NCBI GenBank assembly: GCA_022768465.1
Contig: JALELZ010000016.1
Span: 1 to 57,151, forward strand
Source of the DNA: Lachnospiraceae bacterium
Lineage (GTDB): Bacteria; Bacillota; Clostridia; Lachnospirales; Lachnospiraceae
Direction: 5' to 3'
DNA length: 57,151 nucleotides
Shown: positions 25,465-35,238 of the stretch, one piece after another
How the letters are laid out: each line of letters starts with the position of its first letter
Numbering within the stretch: position 1 is the first letter of the stretch
Translations under genes and position numbers: made by a program
Notes under the pieces: generated by a model
Databases searched by the model: none
What the model saw: the letters and a program-made list of their open reading frames with translations, nothing else
Told to the model about the DNA's origin: nothing

Positions 25465-26673
25465 ATGAACAGCTCAATAAGCCGTTCCACGGCTGCTGTT
25501 TTAACAGCGAGTATTTTTGCATTATGTATCTGTACTGTCAAAGGCTCTGCGAATATTTCGTCTGCAAAAGAAACTGATTCAATTAATAAGATATATACCG
25601 CTACAAAAGAAGAATATCCAACTGAGAAAGATCTTTTGATAAACGATAGGGTGCCATTAGGTGAGGATATGTCAGACGACGGAACAGTGTCTGATGAAGA
25701 TACTTTCGACGACAGAATACTTTTTGATGATACGAAAGCAACGGCATCTTTGAAAAAAAGCTTTACTGACAACATGCTTATTGAGCCTGCGTCTATGTAT
25801 AAAACGCTTTATGTAGACTGGGAGAGACACTATTGGACAGCGTCCTACAACGGTTCAAACATAATTCTTTCATTTGATATTGATTTTTATGCAATCGGTG
25901 GCGGTGCTGACAGCTTTGCACCTAAATACACATTCGGCTTTAGTAAGACCAGTAGTAATCCATCCAACGTTTTAGAATGTACGAATGCAAATAATGCTTC
26001 TAAAGTATCTTCACGTGTGGGAAGCGTTAATGTGACAAGCTTTACAAGAACCGGCGGAGATACGCCTTACAGCAGGCATCTTATACTTAAGGGATATGTG
26101 ACAGTTGATGCCGGAAGAGTGTCATCGTTTGCAACCGGAAGATTCAGATATTTAGCAGGCGGATGGAAGGATGGAGACTGGTCAGCGGCAGATAATAATG
26201 ATTTTAATGTAACCAATTTCTGGTCTGTTTATAAGCAGGCGTCCTGCGGACATCCTTCATGGAGCTACAGCCAAAACGGAGCCGGAGGACACATTGCAAA
26301 ATGCAACAACTGCGGCTTTAGTAAGCAGCTTGGTCATAATATAGTTGACGGAACGTGTTCATTATGCGGATATAAAAGCCTTGTAAAGGTGATGCTTAAC
26401 TATGAGCTTAATAACAGAACCTTAAGCGAGGAGCTTGAACTTGCACCGGGCTTGACATATCAGCCCAAAATGATAAAAGGCTATAAAAAACCGGAGCCTG
26501 TGACTATACCAAACGATGGAGGAAGCATAAGCATAATATATGAACCTATAACTTATACAATGTCGGATGATGAGGATGAGTATCTGCTTAAATATGATGA
26601 CAGCCTCTTCCTTCCGTTAAAGGAAAGAAAAGGCTATATACATAAAGGTTACAGAGTTATTCAGGTTTCATAG
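25465..26673 (+). CDS. Secreted Cys/His-rich surface protein, last gene of fibre operon
   Basis: A 402-residue protein with a signal peptide (to about 30), a linker, and a beta domain (about 100-255; [20 protein letters not shown]). A C/H block follows (CGHPSWSY...[10 protein letters not shown]...LGHN...CSLCGY), typical of Clostridia surface proteins and likely zinc-bound. The end (about 310-402) has a MucBP-like segment ([19 protein letters not shown]) and a last InlB-like strand [13 protein letters not shown]. The C-terminus looks short for such a repeat, so the gene may be truncated. AGGAGGGG precedes the start. The last 13 bases overlap the convergent uvrB stop. Confidence 0.7.
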   Translation: MNSSISRSTAAVLTASIFALCICTVKGSANISSAKETDSINKIYTATKEEYPTEKDLLINDRVPLGEDMSDDGTVSDEDTFDDRILFDDTKATASLKKSFTDNMLIEPASMYKTLYVDWERHYWTASYNGSNIILSFDIDFYAIGGGADSFAPKYTFGFSKTSSNPSNVLECTNANNASKVSSRVGSVNVTSFTRTGGDTPYSRHLILKGYVTVDAGRVSSFATGRFRYLAGGWKDGDWSAADNNDFNVTNFWSVYKQASCGHPSWSYSQNGAGGHIAKCNNCGFSKQLGHNIVDGTCSLCGYKSLVKVMLNYELNNRTLSEELELAPGLTYQPKMIKGYKKPEPVTIPNDGGSISIIYEPITYTMSDDEDEYLLKYDDSLFLPLKERKGYIHKGYRVIQVS

Positions 26674-28646
26674 AGGGCTTTTTTCACCTCTGTGAGTTTG
26701 TCTCTCAAGGCGATTGCCTCTTCAAAATTGAGCTCTGCGGCAGCGGCACGCATACGCTTATCAAGAGCGGTTTCAAGAGCTTTAAGCTCACGTGTATTCA
26801 TTGATTCGATATCCTTATCATCAGTTCCGCGGGTTCCGGCTTCGACAGCTTTTGAAATAGTCATAAGCTCACGGACAGCTTTCTTTATGGATCGAGGAGT
26901 TATTCCGTGTTCGATATTATAGTCATTCTGTATGCGGCGGCGTCTGTTAGTTTCATCAAGCGCTTTTCGCATAGAGTCAGTTATTTTATCGGCGTACATA
27001 ATGACGTGTCCGTTTACATTACGGGCAGCACGGCCTATGGTCTGAATAAGTGAGGTCTCGCTTCTTAAGAAGCCTTCTTTATCGGCATCGAGAATTGCGA
27101 CAAGTGAGACCTCCGGGATATCAAGACCCTCACGAAGAAGGTTGATGCCTACGAGTACGTCAAATTCATTGAGTCTCATATCACGTATGATCTCGCTTCG
27201 TTCAAGAGTATCGATATCAGAGTGCAGATAACGGACTCTGATACCTATATCCTGCATATACTTAGTAAGATCCTCGGCCATTTTTTTCGTGAGAGTGGTG
27301 ACAAGAACCTTATCACCGTTTTTGGTAGCTTTATTTATCTCACTGATAAGATCATCTATCTGTCCCTGAACCGGATGAATTTCGCAGAGAGGATCCAAAA
27401 GACCGGTTGGTCGTATTATCTGTTCTGCACGAAGAAGCTCGTGTTCAGCCTCGTAGACATTAGGCGTAGCAGAAACGAAAAGCATCTGATCTATTTTCTG
27501 CTCGAATTCCTCAAAGTTAAGAGGTCTGTTGTCTAATGCTGAAGGAAGTCTGAAGCCATAGTCCACAAGGACACTTTTTCTGGAGTGATCCCCCGCATAC
27601 ATTCCTCGTACCTGCGGGAGCGTGATATGTGACTCATCTACAATGATAAGGAAGTCCTGCGGAAAATAATCCATAAGCGTATATGGAGGAGCACCTGCCG
27701 GAGAGCCTGCAAGGTGTCTTGAATAGTTTTCAATGCCGGAACATATTCCTGTTTCACGAAGCATCTCAACATCAAAATTAGTACGCTCTTCTATACGCTG
27801 AGCTTCGATGAAACGGTCTTCAGAACGAAAATACTTTACTCTTTCTTCCATCTCGGCAAGGATTGCAGAACAAGCTCGTTCCATCTGTTCCTTGGGAACT
27901 ACATAGTGAGATGCCGGAAATACGATGCAGTGGTTAAGCTCGGCACGTACATGTCCGGTCACCGAATCGATAGAGGTGATCCTGTCTATTTCATCACCGA
28001 AGAATTCCACTCTGTAAGCCTCGCCACCGGAATAGGATGGATATATTTCAAGAACGTCACCGTGAACTCTGAAGGATCCTCGTTTAAAATCGATTTCATT
28101 GCGTGAATACTGCATATCGACCAGTCTTCGCATTACATCACGCATGTCATGATTTTGTCCGGGACGTAAGGATACAGTCATATTTTTATAATCGATAGGA
28201 GATCCGAGACCGTATATACATGAAACTGATGCAACTATAATAACGTCATCGCGTTCTGAAAGTGCTGCGGTGGCGGAATGCCTCAACTTATCGATCTCAT
28301 CGTTTATAGCTGAGTCCTTTTCAATATAGGTGTCTGTTGACGGCACATATGCCTCAGGTTGGTAATAATCATAGTAGGAGACAAAATACTCAACTGCATT
28401 TTCAGGAAAAAACTCCTTAAATTCTCCGTAAAGCTGTGCGGCTAAGGTTTTGTTGTGGGCTATGATCAGTGTAGGCTTACCGAGCTTTTTGATGACATTG
28501 GCCATTGTAAAGGTTTTACCTGAACCGGTAGCACCTAAAAGTGTCTGAAATTGATTACCGGCCTTAAAGCCGGCAACAAGTTCATCTATTGCCTGTGGCT
28601 GGTCGCCCGTAGGCTCATATTCCGAATGTAAAATAAAGTCTGCCAT
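26661..28646 (-). CDS. uvrB: UvrABC excinuclease subunit B
   Basis: UvrB is the helicase that verifies DNA damage and loads UvrC in nucleotide excision repair. Walker A is GATGSGKTF, the beta-hairpin region is [21 protein letters not shown], helicase motif DESH is present ([16 protein letters not shown]), motif VI is QTIGRAARN, and a C-terminal UVR domain ends [16 protein letters not shown]. Length (661) is normal. The start [10 protein letters not shown] at 28646 is preferred. A TATAAT with an upstream TGC (28654-28662) lies 7 bases before it and there is no ribosome binding site, so the mRNA may be leaderless; the ATG at 28655 overlaps the -10 box. Confidence 0.97.
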   Translation of the reverse strand: MADFILHSEYEPTGDQPQAIDELVAGFKAGNQFQTLLGATGSGKTFTMANVIKKLGKPTLIIAHNKTLAAQLYGEFKEFFPENAVEYFVSYYDYYQPEAYVPSTDTYIEKDSAINDEIDKLRHSATAALSERDDVIIVASVSCIYGLGSPIDYKNMTVSLRPGQNHDMRDVMRRLVDMQYSRNEIDFKRGSFRVHGDVLEIYPSYSGGEAYRVEFFGDEIDRITSIDSVTGHVRAELNHCIVFPASHYVVPKEQMERACSAILAEMEERVKYFRSEDRFIEAQRIEERTNFDVEMLRETGICSGIENYSRHLAGSPAGAPPYTLMDYFPQDFLIIVDESHITLPQVRGMYAGDHSRKSVLVDYGFRLPSALDNRPLNFEEFEQKIDQMLFVSATPNVYEAEHELLRAEQIIRPTGLLDPLCEIHPVQGQIDDLISEINKATKNGDKVLVTTLTKKMAEDLTKYMQDIGIRVRYLHSDIDTLERSEIIRDMRLNEFDVLVGINLLREGLDIPEVSLVAILDADKEGFLRSETSLIQTIGRAARNVNGHVIMYADKITDSMRKALDETNRRRRIQNDYNIEHGITPRSIKKAVRELMTISKAVEAGTRGTDDKDIESMNTRELKALETALDKRMRAAAAELNFEEAIALRDKLTEVKKALYET

Positions 28647-28653
28647 GGATAAC

Positions 28654-28662
28654 ATTATAGCA
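28654..28662 (-). promoter_or_regulatory. Extended -10 promoter of uvrB
   Basis: On the minus strand TGCTATAAT gives an extended -10 box. The predicted start is about the A of the uvrB ATG at 28646. No good -35 is seen, as is allowed for extended -10 promoters. Confidence 0.5.
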
Positions 28663-28689
28663 TAGCGGTTTATACAAATTAATATCAGC

Positions 28690-28718
28690 TTTCACTTTAT
28701 TTGTGCCTATGCTAAAAT
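28690..28718 (+). promoter_or_regulatory. Promoter of gpmI
   Basis: TTTCAC (28690-28695), 17 bases ending in TGC, TAAAAT (28713-28718). The TATGCTA(A/T)AAT core matches the divergent uvrB promoter 50 bases away. Confidence 0.55.
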
Positions 28719-28819
28719 AGCAGTGTTTTGCATAGTATTTTCATTGGTAACGGGAGAGGGCTGCGGACAGCAGCGTTTTCCTAAATAAATATTCATTTTA
28801 ATTTTTTAAGAGGCAAGTA

Positions 28820-30379
28820 ATGAGTAAAAGACCGGCAGTTTTGATCATTATGGACGGATTGGGGCTTAGAGAAGAATCTGAGGGGAATGCTTTAAAAGCG
28901 GCCAAAACACCTGTCCTTGATAAGCTTATGAAGGAATGTCCTTTTGTAAAAGGGTATGCTTCAGGCTCCTATGTGGGACTTCCTGACGGACAGATGGGTA
29001 ACTCAGAGGTAGGACACCTCAATATGGGAGCCGGACGTATAATATATCAGGAGCTTACACATATATCCAGATGTATATCCGACGGCAGCTTTTTTGAAAT
29101 ACCTGAGTTTAAGGAAAATATAGAAAATTGCAGGAAACATGATTCCGCACTGCATCTGTACGGACTTTTGTCCGACGGAGGAATACACAGCCATATTTCA
29201 CATTTATACGGACTGTTAGAGCTGGCAAAAAGAAACGGCTTGAAAAAGGTATATGTTCATTGTTTTATGGACGGAAGAGATACTCCTCCGACCAGCGGCA
29301 TGAAGTATATCAAGGATCTTGAAAAAAAGATGAAAGAGCTCGGCACCGGAAAGATAGCAACGGTTATAGGCCGATACTATGCGATGGATCGAGATAAAAA
29401 CTATGATCGTATCGAAAAGGCATACAGAGCCATGACTATGGGAGAAGGCGTTAAGGCTGACTCTGCTGAAGATGTACTTATTAATTCATATGCTGACGGA
29501 GTAACGGACGAGTTTGTGCTTCCGTCAATAATAATGGACGAAGACGGTCCGGTTGCAACTATAAAGGACAATGATTCCATTATCTTCTTTAATTTCAGAC
29601 CTGACAGAGCAAGACAGATAACAAGAGCCTTTTGTGATGATGATTTCCCTTATTTTGACAGAGGAAACGGAGGAAGGAGACTCAATGTCGACTATACCTG
29701 CTTTACTCAGTACGATGAGACGATAAAGCATGATCAGGTTGCGTTCAAAAAAGAAGTTTTAAATAATACCTTCGGAGAATATATATCAAAGCACGGAAAG
29801 AAACAGCTGCGTATTTCAGAAACAGAAAAATACGCGCATGTTACATTTTTCTTTAACGGCGGACGTGAAGAGCCTTATGAAGGCGAGGACAGGATACTTG
29901 TTCCTTCAAGAAAGGATGTTGCGACATATGATCTTCTGCCTGAAATGAGTGCTGATGAGGTCTGTGACAAGCTTTGCGAGGCCATAAAAACAGAACGATA
30001 TGACGCTATAATATGTAATTTCGCCAATACAGATATGGTTGGACATACAGGAGTTATGAGCGCGGCAATAAAGGCGGTTGAGACTGTAGACAGCTGTGTA
30101 GGACGTGTATGTGATGCGGTTAAGGCTGTAGACGGAGTTATGTTTATATGTGCCGATCACGGAAATGCTGACATGATGTGCTATCCGGGAACCAAGAATC
30201 CTCACACCGCACATACTACAAGCCCTGTACCGTTCATTCTTTTTAATGCAGATAAGGGTATTGGCTTAAGAGAAAACGGTGTTCTTGCGGACATAGCACC
30301 TACAATGCTTGAGCTTATGGGACTTGACGTACCGAGTGAAATGACGGCAAGATCACTTCTCATCAGGACAGGACAATGA
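28820..30379 (+). CDS. gpmI: 2,3-bisphosphoglycerate-independent phosphoglycerate mutase
   Basis: GpmI interconverts 3- and 2-phosphoglycerate in glycolysis using manganese. The alkaline-phosphatase-fold metal site and catalytic serine are visible: IMDGLG near the start and QMGNSEVGHLNMGAGR. HGVRDTPP-like MDGRDTPPTSG, NFRPDRARQITRAF, YAHVTFFFNGG and CADHGNADMM follow. Length 519 is usual. AAGAGGCAAG precedes the start. Its stop overlaps the comEC start (ATGA), a coupling between glycolysis and a competence gene that is probably coincidental. Confidence 0.97.
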   Translation: MSKRPAVLIIMDGLGLREESEGNALKAAKTPVLDKLMKECPFVKGYASGSYVGLPDGQMGNSEVGHLNMGAGRIIYQELTHISRCISDGSFFEIPEFKENIENCRKHDSALHLYGLLSDGGIHSHISHLYGLLELAKRNGLKKVYVHCFMDGRDTPPTSGMKYIKDLEKKMKELGTGKIATVIGRYYAMDRDKNYDRIEKAYRAMTMGEGVKADSAEDVLINSYADGVTDEFVLPSIIMDEDGPVATIKDNDSIIFFNFRPDRARQITRAFCDDDFPYFDRGNGGRRLNVDYTCFTQYDETIKHDQVAFKKEVLNNTFGEYISKHGKKQLRISETEKYAHVTFFFNGGREEPYEGEDRILVPSRKDVATYDLLPEMSADEVCDKLCEAIKTERYDAIICNFANTDMVGHTGVMSAAIKAVETVDSCVGRVCDAVKAVDGVMFICADHGNADMMCYPGTKNPHTAHTTSPVPFILFNADKGIGLRENGVLADIAPTMLELMGLDVPSEMTARSLLIRTGQ

Positions 30380-32784
30380 AAAGACCGCTTGTATATGCGG
30401 CGGTCATGACAATATGCGGCACTGCCTGCGGTATCGGAGACTGCTCCGGTGCCGTCAGGCTGTCAGCGGCGATAGCTGCACTTCTTATAATTCTTTCATT
30501 CAAAAAAAATTCACTTTTACTTATCTTTTCTGTTCTATTATTTTCAACGGCATTTTTCAGAGGTGCAATAGTATATCAAAGGTATACTGGGGAAGAGTGT
30601 TTAGAATTCTTTGAAAAATATAAGGCCTCCAATCCCGGACAGTTTGATTACAGCATATATCTAAAGTCACTCGGAATCTGCAGTTATTCTGATTATGAAG
30701 CTTATATGCAGAAGAAAAACAACGAGACTGAAGATAAAGCTGAGGCCACATATAAAATCAGAAGTATATGCTCCGAAGTATTGGATGAAGAGCTTGATAA
30801 TGAGGATGCCGGACTCTATAAGGCTATACTTTTAGGAGACCGTTCAGATATGGACACAAATACAAGTGAGCTTTACAAAGCAGCCGGAATATCACATCTT
30901 TTAGCGGTAAGCGGACTTCATATAGGTATAATAGGCGGAGGCTTTTTCAAACTGCTGACGAAATTGAAAATAAAGAAAAGGAAAGCGACACTTATAGCAT
31001 CTGCGGCAGTATACTTTTATATGCTTTTATGCGGGGTATCGGGGTCGACCTTAAGGGCGGCAATAATGCTGATAATTGCTTTCGCAGCAGCTGATCACGG
31101 CAGGAGCTATTGCATGAGATCGGCACTGGCGATAGCTTCAATTATAACTGTATTAAGGAATCCGTATATGATATTTACCGCAGGATTTCAGTTATCATTC
31201 GGGGCTGTCATCGGTATAATTTATACCGGAAAGCTCATGACGAAAGCAGTGGAGAATCAGCTATCACGGCTCAGAGATAAAAAGGAGCTTAAGACAGTGC
31301 CGGTATCTGACCTCGGGTTTTCCGGTAAACGCATAAAAAATGACTGCAGACTACCGGCTTTGATAAAAACAATAATTATAAGTGCGGCAATACAGCTTAC
31401 ACTGCTTCCGGTTACTGCATGGCATTACTTTGTGTTTCCGGTATAAGGAATTGCCCTAAATCTTATTGTCATCCCGCTTATGACAGCAGTGGTATATTCA
31501 GGTCTTGCTACACTTGTTTTGGGTTTAGCAATAAAGTTTACGCTGACAATAACCGGATATTGGCATATGATTTTTATCAGAAAGCTCTCAGATATACTGG
31601 CTTCGATTTGTATTGCTCCCGGACATTTTATATTGAGAGCTTATGACCTTATGTGCAATGCGGTGCTTAAGCTTCCCTATGCACAGGTATGTATCGGAAG
31701 GCCTAAGCCTTTTAATATTCTCTTATACTATATTATATTGGCAGTAATGATTAACTATGCGGCAAACGGAAAGAACTCAACAGGCGCAATGCCGAGTGCT
31801 TATATCAAAGAAAAAACTGTTTGGCCCGACAGATATTTAAATATCTCATTATTTCTCAAAATACTTATCTTTAATATAATTTTCATCTTAAATGCCGATA
31901 TGCTCAAATTCAGAGATAATGAACGCTTTTATGTAACTGTGCTTGATGCCGGGCAGGGCGACAGTATGGTTATTAAATATAAGGAGCATTATATTCTTGT
32001 GGACGGAGGCTCTAATTCAAATAAGAAATTCGGAGAACGTGTGCTGTATCCCTATCTGCTGTCAAAAGGTGTGACAAAAATCGATGCCGCCGTAATAAGT
32101 CACAGTGACAGTGATCATACAAACGGAATCAAATATATTATCAGTGAAAGGAAGGATATAAACATAGCTAAGCTTGTGTTTCCTAAAGCCGCAGCTTTTG
32201 AAAATGAAAGCTATAGAGAACTTGAAGATCTGTATAAGAATAGGAGTGATACTAATAAAAGTGATAATAAAGGCAAAGGAGAAGTCATTTATCTGGAAGA
32301 CGGCATGATGCTTATGAAGCAGGATGAAATGAGTTTGAGCTGTATTTATGCCGGAAATGCTTCAGGCTATACTGATGCAAATAATGAATCAGATGTTTTG
32401 TTACTTAAAAATGCGAACTTCAGCATGCTGTTTACCGGAGATATGCCAACAGAAGAAGACGAAGCATTTCTAAGCAGATATCAGAACTACAAAAAAAACG
32501 GCAGCAGCTTTGATAATGATGGAGAAAAAGCTTATTCAAAGGCTGATGAAGGTATAACAGTGCTCAAGGCTGCACATCACGGAAGCAAAACATCGAGCTC
32601 TGACAGATTCTTAGATGAAGTATCACCGGAAAGTGCTGTACTTTCATACGGTAAAAACAACCGTTACGGTCATCCTTCAAAGGAAGTGGTAAATCGTCTT
32701 GAGGATAGAGATATCATAATGGTATCAACCAGTGAATGCGGAGCACTGCATATAAATGAAAAGGGGATATTTGCTGCAAAATAA
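30376..32784 (+). pseudogene. comEC: ComEC/Rec2 DNA-uptake channel, interrupted by an in-frame stop
   Basis: One frame of 803 codons reads through ComEC with a single TAA at 31444-31446 (codon 357). Before it lie the N-terminal part and the competence domain (ILLGDRSDMD, GISHLLAVSGLHIGI, CGVSGSTLRAAIMLI). After it come GIALNLIVIPLMTAV, more membrane helices, and the C-terminal metallo-beta-lactamase-like domain (VLDAGQGDSMVIK, SHSDSDHTNG, FTGDM, AAHHGSKTSSS). Homologues usually have a Tyr (FPVYG-type) where the TAA stands, one base away. ComEC carries single-stranded DNA across the membrane in competent cells. Both parts look otherwise intact, so the break is recent or a sequencing error. Confidence 0.85.
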
Positions 32785-32796
32785 AGCTGTGATATA

Positions 32797-32806
32797 ATAG
32801 CTGATA
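32797..32806 (+). promoter_or_regulatory. Extended -10 promoter before yggS
   Basis: TGATATAAT near 32797-32806 gives an extended -10 with a weak TTTGCT at the -35 position 17 bases upstream. A perfect 12-base palindrome GCGGCATGCCGC follows at about 32841-32852. Confidence 0.45.
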
Positions 32807-32879
32807 CGGCATTAACTATGGGCCTTTGTAAAGGACAAAGCGGCATGCCGCATTAATAAAAATATGCGGAGATGATATT

Positions 32880-33590
32880 ATGAGCAGAATCGGAGATAAT
32901 ATTGATTATGTAGAAAGCCGAATAGATGAGGCATGCAAAAGGAGTGGAAGAGACAGAAAGGATGTCACACTGATATGCGTCAGCAAAACAAAGCCTGTTC
33001 CTGATCTTAGGGAAGCTCTTGAGCACGGTCATAACATTTTCGGAGAGAATAAAGTTCAGGAAATCAGAGACAAGGTCGAAGCTTTAGGCACAGAAGGAAT
33101 ACACTGGCACATGATAGGACACCTTCAGGCAAACAAGGTTAAATATATTGCCGGAGTGGTGGATCTGATTCATTCTGTTGATAATGACAAACTTGCAGAG
33201 GAAATCGAAAAGCAGGCAGCAAAGCGTGACATTATTATAGACGTGCTTTGCGAGGTCAACATGGCAGGAGAAGAGAGTAAATTCGGACTTAAGCCTGGGG
33301 AAACTCTTGAATTTGTTAAGCGCATCTCTGCACTTAAGCATTTAAAGATACGCGGACTGATGACAATTGCACCGTATACTGAGGATCCGGAATCCAACAG
33401 AGTGTATTTTAAAGGACTCAGAGAGCTTAAGGATGAAATAAACGCTGCCGGTATAGAAGGTGTTAACATGGATATACTTTCAATGGGAATGACAGGAGAT
33501 TATGAAGTCGCCGTCGAAGAGGGTGCTAATCTTGTCAGAGTCGGCACAGGTATATTCGGCGAAAGAAATTACGCTGTAAAAACTGAGTGA
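32880..33590 (+). CDS. yggS: YggS-family pyridoxal phosphate homeostasis protein
   Basis: A 236-residue PLP-binding TIM-barrel protein. The PLP lysine is in LICVSKTKP, and FGENKVQEIRDK, WHMIGHLQANKVKYI, HSVDNDKLAEEI, VNMAGEESKFGL, LKIRGLMTIAPY and LSMGMTGDYEVAVEEGANLVRVGTGIFG are family blocks. It has no enzyme activity and helps keep free PLP and amino acid pools balanced. GCGGAGATG precedes the start. Its stop overlaps the holA start. Confidence 0.95.
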   Translation: MSRIGDNIDYVESRIDEACKRSGRDRKDVTLICVSKTKPVPDLREALEHGHNIFGENKVQEIRDKVEALGTEGIHWHMIGHLQANKVKYIAGVVDLIHSVDNDKLAEEIEKQAAKRDIIIDVLCEVNMAGEESKFGLKPGETLEFVKRISALKHLKIRGLMTIAPYTEDPESNRVYFKGLRELKDEINAAGIEGVNMDILSMGMTGDYEVAVEEGANLVRVGTGIFGERNYAVKTE

Positions 33591-34717
33591 TGAAAAATAT
33601 CATACTGATATACGGCAATGAGGAATACCTGAAAGAAAAGAAAAAAAAGGAGCTGCTCAAGGCGCTTAATGCCGAAGGCAGCATAAACTTTAATTCCTTT
33701 TCAGATGAGAATCTGGATCTTCTTGAAATCAGAAGACTTATTGATACGGTACCGCTGTTTGAAGAATACAGAAAAATATTGATAAGTGATTCCGGATTAT
33801 TCAAGAAGACCTCTGCTAATCTTCAGGAGGGTCAGGAGATCGAGGGTGAGGCCGTAATGACGTCGCCTGAAGAGAGTTTGTCTGATAATGGTCAGGATAA
33901 TAAAGACCGGGCAACAGGCGGTGCGGAGAGTGTAGATGCATCATCCGGCAATCGTGCAAAATCTTTAGGGGATGCTTATGATCCGACAGAGGTATTTTCA
34001 GATATTCCTGAAACTGCAGTTGTTATATTTGTTGAGAATAATGTGTCTCAGGCATCACCGATGTTTAAGCTTGTAAAAAAGCAGGGCGAGATCTTCAAAT
34101 TTGAAACTGTCGAGACTAAAAGAGGACAGGAGCGCAGGATCAGTGAAACAGAGGTGAGAAACTGGGCGGCGGGAATGTTTAAAGCTGCAGGACGCCGTAT
34201 AGACGGTCCTGTGCTTAATTATATGATCCAGCTTGCAGGATATGATATGGAAAACCTTTCGGGTGAGATAGAAAAGCTTATAAGCTATATGCTTGATAAG
34301 CCTGAGAAGCAGAAGATAAACATAGATGATATTAATGCTATTTGTTCTAAAACACTGTCTGACAGAGTGTTTGTTATGCTTGAAAGCCGCATGAAGGGAA
34401 GGACCGGCGAAGCTCTGGCTATGCTTGAAGAGCTGTTTGCATTAAAGGTTCCGCCTATGAAGACACTTTATCTTTTGACAAGACATTATAATCAGGCACT
34501 GGCTGTGAGAGAATGTCAGGATGCACGCATGAGTGATGCTCAGATATGTGCAAAAACCGAGATGAAGGACTGGCAGCTGAGGAGAATTAAAGAACAGACT
34601 TCAGGAATATCTGCAGGAGAGATAAGGGCAGCATTGGAAAACTGCGCTGATATGGAATACAAGATAAAGCGCGGAAATATGAGCGAAAGGATAGCGCTTG
34701 AGGTATTGATGCTGTAA
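33590..34717 (+). CDS. holA: DNA polymerase III delta subunit, with internal insertion
   Basis: HolA opens the sliding clamp as part of the clamp loader. The N-terminal IILIYGNEEYLKEKKKKELLKAL, the middle LIQLAGYDMENLSGEIEKLISY-type segment and the C-terminal RHYNQALAVREC, ALENCADMEYKIKRG are normal. Between residues about 74 and 128 a Ser/Asp/Glu/Gly-rich, low-complexity stretch interrupts the usual AAA+ fold, where a short loop before the VVIFVEN strand is expected. The start is ATG 33590, which overlaps the previous stop (TGATG); GTG 33587 in the same frame is possible. Confidence 0.93.
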   Translation: MKNIILIYGNEEYLKEKKKKELLKALNAEGSINFNSFSDENLDLLEIRRLIDTVPLFEEYRKILISDSGLFKKTSANLQEGQEIEGEAVMTSPEESLSDNGQDNKDRATGGAESVDASSGNRAKSLGDAYDPTEVFSDIPETAVVIFVENNVSQASPMFKLVKKQGEIFKFETVETKRGQERRISETEVRNWAAGMFKAAGRRIDGPVLNYMIQLAGYDMENLSGEIEKLISYMLDKPEKQKINIDDINAICSKTLSDRVFVMLESRMKGRTGEALAMLEELFALKVPPMKTLYLLTRHYNQALAVRECQDARMSDAQICAKTEMKDWQLRRIKEQTSGISAGEIRAALENCADMEYKIKRGNMSERIALEVLML

Positions 34718-34754
34718 GAGTTGATAAAAATACAAGAAAAACCAAAGTTGAACC

Positions 34755-34783
34755 TTGACACGGCGAAAGTTTATATATAGAAT
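34755..34783 (+). promoter_or_regulatory. Promoter of rpsT
   Basis: TTGACA (34755-34760), 17 bases, TAGAAT (34778-34783), upstream of a ribosomal protein gene. Confidence 0.85.
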
Positions 34784-34859
34784 GTCTTTGTTTGCACAAA
34801 ACTGTCCGTGTCCGGGATTAGTGGAAACATCTAAAAATTGCAGAAGGAGGTGTAACACA

Positions 34860-35123
34860 TTGGCAAACATTAAATCAGCTAAGAAGAGAGTACTCGTTGC
34901 TCAGACTCGTGCAGAGCGTAATAAGGCTATCAGATCAAAGGTTAAGACTTTTGTTAAGAAGGTACTTGCTGCTGTTGAGGCTGGTGATAAGGCTGCTGCC
35001 GAGGCTGCTCTTAAGGTCGCTATTTCAGAGATCGATAAGGCTCAGGCAAAGGGCGTATATCACGCAAATACAGCTTCTAGAAAGGTAGCCAGACTTTCAA
35101 GAGACGTTGCTGCTATGCAGTAA
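34860..35123 (+). CDS. rpsT: 30S ribosomal protein S20
   Basis: S20 binds 16S rRNA early in 30S assembly. The 87 residues (LANIKSAKKRVLVAQTRAER...KGVYHANTASRKVARLSRDV) are typical: very basic and helical. The start is TTG at 34860, placed by GGAGGTG 8 bases upstream; the in-frame ATG at 34782 overlaps the promoter. A TTG start is common for rpsT and allows translational autocontrol. It has its own promoter and terminator. Confidence 0.97.
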   Translation: MANIKSAKKRVLVAQTRAERNKAIRSKVKTFVKKVLAAVEAGDKAAAEAALKVAISEIDKAQAKGVYHANTASRKVARLSRDVAAMQ

Positions 35124-35148
35124 GCTTAAATTTGGTTTTTTAATATTT

Positions 35149-35186
35149 GGAAAGCCCCCGGGAGTAACCCACCCGAGGGCTTTCTT
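35149..35186 (+). terminator. Terminator of rpsT
   Basis: GAAAGCCCCCGGG and CCCGAGGGCTTTC pair closely around a short loop, followed by TTT. Confidence 0.9.
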
Positions 35187-35238
35187 TAGACTTAGTACAT
35201 AAATATTAACCGCAATATATAAATATAAGCAGGTAGAT

